Origin: a bacterium
Lineage (GTDB): Bacteria; Armatimonadota; Fimbriimonadia; Fimbriimonadales; Fimbriimonadaceae
DNA length: 64,000 bases
Direction: 5' to 3'
Assembly (NCBI GenBank): GCA_027485645.1
Contig: JAIXQR010000007.1
Location: forward strand, 744,001 to 808,000
The number at the start of each line of letters is the position of its first letter. The stretch's first letter is position 1. The notes below the pieces were generated by a model that did not search any database, was not told the origin of the DNA, and was given only the letters and a program-made list of their open reading frames with translations. Below, one piece after another: positions 58,242-64,000 of this stretch. A program made the translations under genes and the position numbers.

Positions 58242-58339
58242 CAGCATCCTCAAGAGTGGGCTCCTTCGCTCAAAAATGATGATATCCGAAGCAAGTTCAG
58301 ATTCGTGCAGATTCCACCTCGCGATCAGATAGCAAAGCA

Positions 58340-59716
58340 ATGACGATTTCCCGATCTACCTGGACCGCCCTCGGACTGCTCATCCTTGCGCACGTGATCC
58401 TCGCGTCTGTCTTTGCGTCCATCACCCCGTATCGCCAAAGTGGCCTCGTAACGCTGAACAGAACGGTTGAAAAGGACATTGGCGCACCAGACGAACGGCA
58501 GCACGCCAACTATGTCGCCCGACTTTTGAACGGTGAGGGTTTCCCTGTATTCAATCCGAAAGATCCCAATCTTTACGAAACCTATCAGGCCCACCAGCCA
58601 CCGCTTTTCTATGTGGTGGCTGCGGGTTTCGCGAAAGTAACCGGCGTCAATGACCCGACCGATGCTGAAACGGGCGGCAGACTCCGATTTCTGAACGTGA
58701 TCCTCGGCGCGATTGTAGTAGTCGGGGTTTTCTTCCTCGGCAAAAATTTCCATCTGCCGGAACCAGGAATCATCGCCGCAACCGCCTTCGCCGCTCTGCT
58801 CCCCATGAACATCGCCTTGAGTGGAGCGCTCAGCAACGATCCCCTGTTGTTCGCCCTGTGTACATGGACGCTTGTCGGACTCGCCGAGGGGTCACGAAAC
58901 GGCTGGAATCTGAAGCGCGCCGTTACCGTCGGCCTGCTCATTGGTCTCGCCTGTTTGACCAAAACCACCGCGCTCGCGCTTTTGCCGGTTGCCTTCCTCA
59001 CCATGATCCTTCCGGGCGAAAACCGCCCCGGAATCCGCGAGGCTGGTATTGCCCTTGTACTTCCAATCCTTATTGCCGGCGGCTGGTGGCTACGAAACCT
59101 GAACCTGTATGGCGATCCGTTCGCCATCCGCGCCTTCTCAGAAGCCTTTCAGGGCTCGGCGCAGAAGGAAATGTTCGTCACCCAAATCATTCCGTCTCAA
59201 AGTCCGGAAGCAAACCCAGAACTCGAGTACTGGACCCGCTGGGTGGGCTGGTGGACGGTGCGGTCGTTCTACGGCGTCTTCGGCTACATGGACATCTGGA
59301 TGACCCAGACCGGTCGTCAGTCGCCAGACTTTGAGCAAAATCGCCTGTACTGGGTACTCATTCTTGTTGGCGCCATCGGACTCGCGGCCGGACTGTTCCA
59401 ATCCACGCGAGACAAGGAAAACCGGACTCCGTCCATCGTGCTCGTCGCATTCTCGGCGCTCATCGGATTGCTCTTCCTTCGGTTCAACAATCAGTACTTC
59501 CAGGCCCAAGCACGCTACCTACTGCCCGCGATTGCGCCAATCGCGATTTGGATTGGTAGCGGCTACTCGTCCCTGATGAAGAGTCGAGCAAACTTGGCCG
59601 TCGTTGTCGTCGCGGTACCGCTGCTGCTGGCGAACGCTTTTGCCATCTCGCGGCTACCTGGCGAGTTCTCCGCCCGAATCGAGGCGGGACGAGCGGCCGC
59701 AAGCCAGCAACCGTAA
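58340..59716 (+). CDS. Polytopic glycosyltransferase (GT39/DUF2142-like)
   Basis: Multi-TM; APDERQHANYVARLL, YQAHQPPLFYVVAA. Confidence 0.8.
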   Translation: MTISRSTWTALGLLILAHVILASVFASITPYRQSGLVTLNRTVEKDIGAPDERQHANYVARLLNGEGFPVFNPKDPNLYETYQAHQPPLFYVVAAGFAKVTGVNDPTDAETGGRLRFLNVILGAIVVVGVFFLGKNFHLPEPGIIAATAFAALLPMNIALSGALSNDPLLFALCTWTLVGLAEGSRNGWNLKRAVTVGLLIGLACLTKTTALALLPVAFLTMILPGENRPGIREAGIALVLPILIAGGWWLRNLNLYGDPFAIRAFSEAFQGSAQKEMFVTQIIPSQSPEANPELEYWTRWVGWWTVRSFYGVFGYMDIWMTQTGRQSPDFEQNRLYWVLILVGAIGLAAGLFQSTRDKENRTPSIVLVAFSALIGLLFLRFNNQYFQAQARYLLPAIAPIAIWIGSGYSSLMKSRANLAVVVVAVPLLLANAFAISRLPGEFSARIEAGRAAASQQP

Positions 59717-59723
59717 CACCGCC

Positions 59724-60326
59724 ATGTCAGACCGCGTCGAAGAAACAACGGTGGCCCCATCTGCGGTCGATAAAGCGCGACTTCCTGGATTCGATGAGGA
59801 CCTTGTTCTGGTTGAACGATTCCTCTCCGGGGACGAAAACGCCTTCGAAATGATCTATTCGCGGTACCACGACAAGGTTCACGCGATCGCCCGAGGAATC
59901 CTTCTCGATTCCGACGAAGCCTCCGATGCCGTTCAAGAGATTTTCACCCTCGTTCTCCGGCATCTGCACCGATTCGACCGAAGATCGCGATTCAGCACTT
60001 GGCTGTTCCGAGTAGCCGTCAACCGCAGCATCCAGGAAGCCCGGAAAGCTCGACACAAGCACAAGCATGTTGAGTTGGTCGAGGCGATGGAAACCAGCGT
60101 TCCCGATCCGCCAGAACCAGACGACGCGAAGATCCATGTCGCGATGGAAAAGCTGTCACCCAGCGACCGCGCAATCTTGGTGCTGTTCTACTGGGAAGAA
60201 CTGAGCTTGCAGGAAATTGCGGACAGTCTCGGCTGCAACGTCAACGCCGCAAAGACTCGACTTTATCGGGCTCGCGAGCGATTCCGTGTGATTTACGAGG
60301 AGGCAGAAGATGCGGCCGCCGCGTGA
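59724..60326 (+). CDS. ECF-family sigma factor
   Basis: DEASDAVQEIFTLVLRHLHRFDRRSRFSTWLFRVAVNRSIQ; ELSLQEIADSLGCNVNAAKTRLYRARERF. Confidence 0.92.
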   Translation: MSDRVEETTVAPSAVDKARLPGFDEDLVLVERFLSGDENAFEMIYSRYHDKVHAIARGILLDSDEASDAVQEIFTLVLRHLHRFDRRSRFSTWLFRVAVNRSIQEARKARHKHKHVELVEAMETSVPDPPEPDDAKIHVAMEKLSPSDRAILVLFYWEELSLQEIADSLGCNVNAAKTRLYRARERFRVIYEEAEDAAAA

Positions 60327-61065
60327 CATTGACGATCTCATGTGGGAACTGGCGGAAGGGCAAAACACCCTTGCGATCGACCAGTTTTGCGTTCGATACC
60401 CCGAGTTCTCCCCCGAACTCCGAAAGCGCGCGAGCATGGTGAAAGGCCTGAAGCGCGCCAAAGTGGTCGAAGCGGTGACGCCAAAACCGACCCCGAAATT
60501 TGTGCCGCGCCCGGCTCCCGTGCAACCCAATCCGTGGGCCGTTGGCTGGACGAGTGGCCTTGTGCTGGCGGCCGTTGGAGCCATCGCCTTTGCGGTAGCG
60601 ATGTTCGCCTTCCCTATCCAAAGCCCTGAGATGAAGAAATCTGGCCCGACCCAGGTCGTTCAAAGCTTCCCAACCGAGCCTGCCCCAGAAGTCGCGCCAC
60701 CAAGCCCGGTCACGCAAAACGATCCAAAACTCTCAACCGAGCCGCGACCGGAAGATTTGCCCCCGGTTACCGAGCCCGTTCCTGACTATCTGAAGCCAAC
60801 CAGCGTCAGCCTCAAGGGCGCAAAGCTCACCGATGCGGTTCGAATGGTGGCCGCTCAAGGCAACCTTGGCGTTGTCGTCGCTCCCGGATTCCCCGATATC
60901 AGCGTCGACATCAATTACGAACAGATGAATCCGATTGAGATTCTTCAGGCTATGGGTCGAGACTACGCCTTTACCGCCTTCGATCAGGGCGATGGCACCG
61001 TGATTGTCGTCCCTGCCGTGGAGCCGGCGATGAGAGAACCAGTTTCCGCGGAAAAAATCCGCTGA
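60310..61065 (+). CDS. Putative anti-sigma-like membrane protein with secretin/TonB N-terminal (STN)-like C-terminus
   Basis: Overlaps ECF sigma; one TM; C-terminal VSLKGAKLTDAVRMVAAQGNLGVVVAPGFPDISVDINYEQMNPIEILQAMGRDYAFTAFDQGDGTVIVVP. Confidence 0.55.
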   Translation: MRPPRDIDDLMWELAEGQNTLAIDQFCVRYPEFSPELRKRASMVKGLKRAKVVEAVTPKPTPKFVPRPAPVQPNPWAVGWTSGLVLAAVGAIAFAVAMFAFPIQSPEMKKSGPTQVVQSFPTEPAPEVAPPSPVTQNDPKLSTEPRPEDLPPVTEPVPDYLKPTSVSLKGAKLTDAVRMVAAQGNLGVVVAPGFPDISVDINYEQMNPIEILQAMGRDYAFTAFDQGDGTVIVVPAVEPAMREPVSAEKIR

Positions 61066-61162
61066 TGGCGAACGCATTTGATGCTTTTCAGCGTCATCAC
61101 CCGTTGCTATACTGTAGGAAGCACGCCGCCGACCGGTAGAGCGCTGACCAAATCTTAGAGAA

Positions 61163-61909
61163 ATGCGACGTATTCAGCGCGTATCGGACGTAATCGAACT
61201 GATCTCAGAGAAAGCTCTGGTTTGGGGACTGGGAGGCATTTTGTCTCTGTGCTTCTCCGCGCTTTTCTACTACTATCGGGGGCAGTCTGGGGGCACCGTG
61301 CCTCTCGCGACGGTGTTTCTGCTCATCGGATTGGGCTCCCTCGGCTTCGCCATTCGCCACGCCTTAACCATCCGCGAAGTCACAAAGTTTGACGTCAAGT
61401 GCCCGTACTGTAACGAAACCAACCAGGTGTTAGAGCCGCCGGAAGATGACTTCACGTGCATGTTTTGCCACCGGTTCATCCCCATCCAAGATCAGCAGCC
61501 GATGTCGGTCGCACAGGTCCGATGCGGTTTCTGTAACAGCCTCAACTTCTACAGCGCGAAGACGGACGTTCTCCTTTGCGAAGAATGCAACCGAGAAGTC
61601 CCTATCGCCACCTCGGACGAATCCCGTCCAAAGAAGCAACTTGCTGCAGCGTACGTCACCCACATCGACGACGAGCACATGTACGAGTTGCTCCTCACCG
61701 ATAAGGGACACAAGCAAGAGGACCTGATTGCCGCCCTTCAGCACATGCTGGCCCTGAATAGAAACCAGGTCAAGCAGATGCTGGATGAACTGCCGGTAAC
61801 CCTTTTGACTGGCATCAATCGCCGAAAGGCAGAAATGCTCCAAGCGCAACTGTCACTGCACGACGCCGGAACGGAATTGCGGCAGATTTCCGACAACGCA
61901 AACCGCTGA
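61163..61909 (+). CDS. Membrane protein with two zinc-ribbon-like CxxC pairs
   Basis: CPYCNETNQVLEPPEDDFTCMFCHRF; CGFCNSLNFYSAKTDVLLCEECNREV; two TM segments. Confidence 0.7.
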   Translation: MRRIQRVSDVIELISEKALVWGLGGILSLCFSALFYYYRGQSGGTVPLATVFLLIGLGSLGFAIRHALTIREVTKFDVKCPYCNETNQVLEPPEDDFTCMFCHRFIPIQDQQPMSVAQVRCGFCNSLNFYSAKTDVLLCEECNREVPIATSDESRPKKQLAAAYVTHIDDEHMYELLLTDKGHKQEDLIAALQHMLALNRNQVKQMLDELPVTLLTGINRRKAEMLQAQLSLHDAGTELRQISDNANR

Positions 61910-62034
61910 TCGCAAGTTCAGTTTGGAACTCAGAGAACCCGAGAAAGGTATAACCTTTCCACAAGTTCTGTCCGTCGTCGCGGCCAAGTGCAATAGGCAT
62001 GGAAGCGTGAAACCGGCAGGGGAGTTTCACCTTT

Positions 62035-64000
62035 ATGGACTTTAATGAGCTTGCGACCACGTTTTGCCGCCGGGCAAACGGGCGCTTTTCCCGATTTCTC
62101 CTACCTGTTCTACTCACCATTCTCCCAACTTTTGCCTTCGCCGCGGAAGGGGACCACGTCAAGCTCAGCTTCTCTAGCGATGTTTTGCCGTACCTGTACG
62201 CGTCCATCGGCTTGGGTGTCCTGGCCCTCGTTTACGCCTTTGTTTTAATCAAACAACTGATGGCGGAATCGCCCGGCCCAGACACGATGCAAGTCGTTGG
62301 CAAGGCGATCAAAGACGGTGCCATGGCCTACCTGCAAAAGCAGTTCTTCACGATGGGCATCGTGGCGATCTTCCTAGTTGCTGGACTGTTCGCGCTCAAT
62401 GCCTCCAGCGGACCTGCGGTAGCGGCTGGCGTTGCTGGCTGTTTTGTCGCGGGTCTCCTAGGCTCCTACGCTGCAGGCTATACCGGCATGGTTATGGCTG
62501 TCAATGCGAACATGCGCGTTGCCTTCGCCGCTCTCAATTCTTACAAGAAGTCGCTTGAAATCGCTTTCCGAAGCGGTGCGGTGGCCGGGCTGGTTACGGT
62601 CGGCATCGGACTGATCGGCGCGACGCTTATCCTCATCTTTGGCGGCGAACAAGCCGTGAAGTATCTCGTCGGATTTGGCTTCGGTGGTTCCCTTGCGGCG
62701 CTCTTCATGCGCGTTGGCGGCGGAATCTTCACGAAGGCTGCCGATGTTGGTGCCGACTTGGTCGGCAAAGTTGAAGCCGGTATTCCTGAAGACGACCCAC
62801 GAAACCCAGCGGTTATCGCGGATAACGTCGGCGACAACGTTGGCGACTGCGCCGGTATGGCGGCAGACGTCTTCGAGTCTTACGAAGTCACTCTCATCTC
62901 AGCCATCGTTCTCGCGGCGGCCACCGCTTCCGTCTTCGACCGAGACACCTGGACGAAGCTCGTCGTGTTCGCTCTCATCGCCGCTGGCGTGGGAATCTTG
63001 AGCAGCATCATCGGAATCGCTCGGGTTAAAGGAACCGACAACCTCGACCTCGACCCGCTCGTTCCAATCCGAAAGGGCTTCATCACCTCGGTGATCATCA
63101 GCCTCGTCGGTACAAGTGCCGTTGCGTTCATGCTCCTCGGTGGCCAAAAGCCGCTGACCACCGGACGATTGGTTTCTGTCCGAAAGTTTGAAGTCGACGA
63201 AGCGAAGTACCTGCAGAATCTGCGAAAAGAAATCGCATCGCAGAACTACGACAAGGAAGCCATTCGCTCGGCCGCCGACGCAAAGGCAAAGGAACTTAAG
63301 AAGGCCTTCAAGGACCTCACGATCTTTGACCTCTACGGTGACCGTGCCAAGGTCCCGGCTGCCCTAAAGGCAGTTCCACAGGCCGTGACCGCAAGGATCA
63401 TTGCTGACAAGGACACCCCGGTTCTGCCGTACGAAATCACTTCCGCGGACATCCTTCAGTCGCCAAAGGCGATTGCCAAGGGCTACAAAGAAGCGGATGA
63501 AATGGTCATCACCAGCGCGCTCAACGTGAAGCTCGCAGATATGGCTGTCCCGGCCTTCGAAGGCTACACCCGGGTCACGAATCCAGACGACGCAAGCATT
63601 CCGCAGCTGAAGTTTGCCGTCCCGACCCCGATGAACCCGCAGACGAACAGCACTACGCCGTTTACCACCGTTGCGGCCTTCTTCCTCGGAAAGGGCGACG
63701 ACCAACTCGTTCTCAAGAAGCTTCAAATTAAGGCCAACCTTCCCGCCCAGCCCGGCGCGAACGGACAGCCAGGCTCGCCTGCTCGCGACATCGATCAGAT
63801 CCAATGGGTTGGGCCGGTTAAGAAGGGCGAGATTGAGAAGCAAATCACCGACCAACGCGCTCAGATCAAGCAGCAAGGCCTCAAAGCCAGCATCGATGAT
63901 CTGAAGACCGTTCCCGTTGAGCTTTATGCAAACAACCAAGGCAAGCTCGCTTTGGGTGTTCCGGCCGAAGTCGACCGACCGCAGACCCTCCGAGCTGGAG
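62035..64000 (+). CDS. hppA: Membrane-bound proton/sodium-translocating pyrophosphatase (HppA-like), C-terminus outside window, with large insertion
   Basis: Manual translation, no stop to window end: GKAIKDGAMAYLQKQF, GADLVGKVEAGIPEDDPRNPAVIADNVGDNVGDCAGMAADVFESYEVT. Confidence 0.93.
   Translation, partial: MDFNELATTFCRRANGRFSRFLLPVLLTILPTFAFAAEGDHVKLSFSSDVLPYLYASIGLGVLALVYAFVLIKQLMAESPGPDTMQVVGKAIKDGAMAYLQKQFFTMGIVAIFLVAGLFALNASSGPAVAAGVAGCFVAGLLGSYAAGYTGMVMAVNANMRVAFAALNSYKKSLEIAFRSGAVAGLVTVGIGLIGATLILIFGGEQAVKYLVGFGFGGSLAALFMRVGGGIFTKAADVGADLVGKVEAGIPEDDPRNPAVIADNVGDNVGDCAGMAADVFESYEVTLISAIVLAAATASVFDRDTWTKLVVFALIAAGVGILSSIIGIARVKGTDNLDLDPLVPIRKGFITSVIISLVGTSAVAFMLLGGQKPLTTGRLVSVRKFEVDEAKYLQNLRKEIASQNYDKEAIRSAADAKAKELKKAFKDLTIFDLYGDRAKVPAALKAVPQAVTARIIADKDTPVLPYEITSADILQSPKAIAKGYKEADEMVITSALNVKLADMAVPAFEGYTRVTNPDDASIPQLKFAVPTPMNPQTNSTTPFTTVAAFFLGKGDDQLVLKKLQIKANLPAQPGANGQPGSPARDIDQIQWVGPVKKGEIEKQITDQRAQIKQQGLKASIDDLKTVPVELYANNQGKLALGVPAEVDRPQTLRAG

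Overview
The window comes from a GC-rich bacterial chromosome. Prepilin-like, lipoprotein and CAZyme genes suggest an Armatimonadota/Fimbriimonas-like host (inference, not verified). Left end (0-6 kb): CAZyme locus with a truncated GH44-like gene, a DUF1559-type prepilin, and a LacI regulator translationally coupled to a GH95-like hydrolase, with two LacI-type operators upstream. 7-14.4 kb: a Cys-type sulfatase with its formylglycine-generating enzyme, two membrane-anchored DJ-1/PfpI proteins, a beta-barrel protein and an AraC regulator. 14.7-24.6 kb: a compact six-gene co-directional operon that I consider the best candidate for an undescribed system: SNF2/RapA-like ATPase, unknown 319-aa protein, TIR-like protein, DUF6615-like putative nuclease, type III-like Mod and type III-like Res. 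It lies between a truncated gene relic and a non-coding repeat/palindrome region followed by tRNA-Glu(UUC). 26-64 kb is mostly housekeeping: LysM-NlpC/P60, GT2 and O-antigen ligase-like genes, PBP1A/PBP2, rpoE-rseA-rseB-like, apt, miaA-hfq-dapF, smpB, FKBP, type 5 UDG, livKHMG (no livF), GIDE-LemA fusion, pdhAB, a second ECF sigma unit and a truncated membrane pyrophosphatase with a very large hydrophilic insertion. All family names come from reading motifs by eye; no database search was run.
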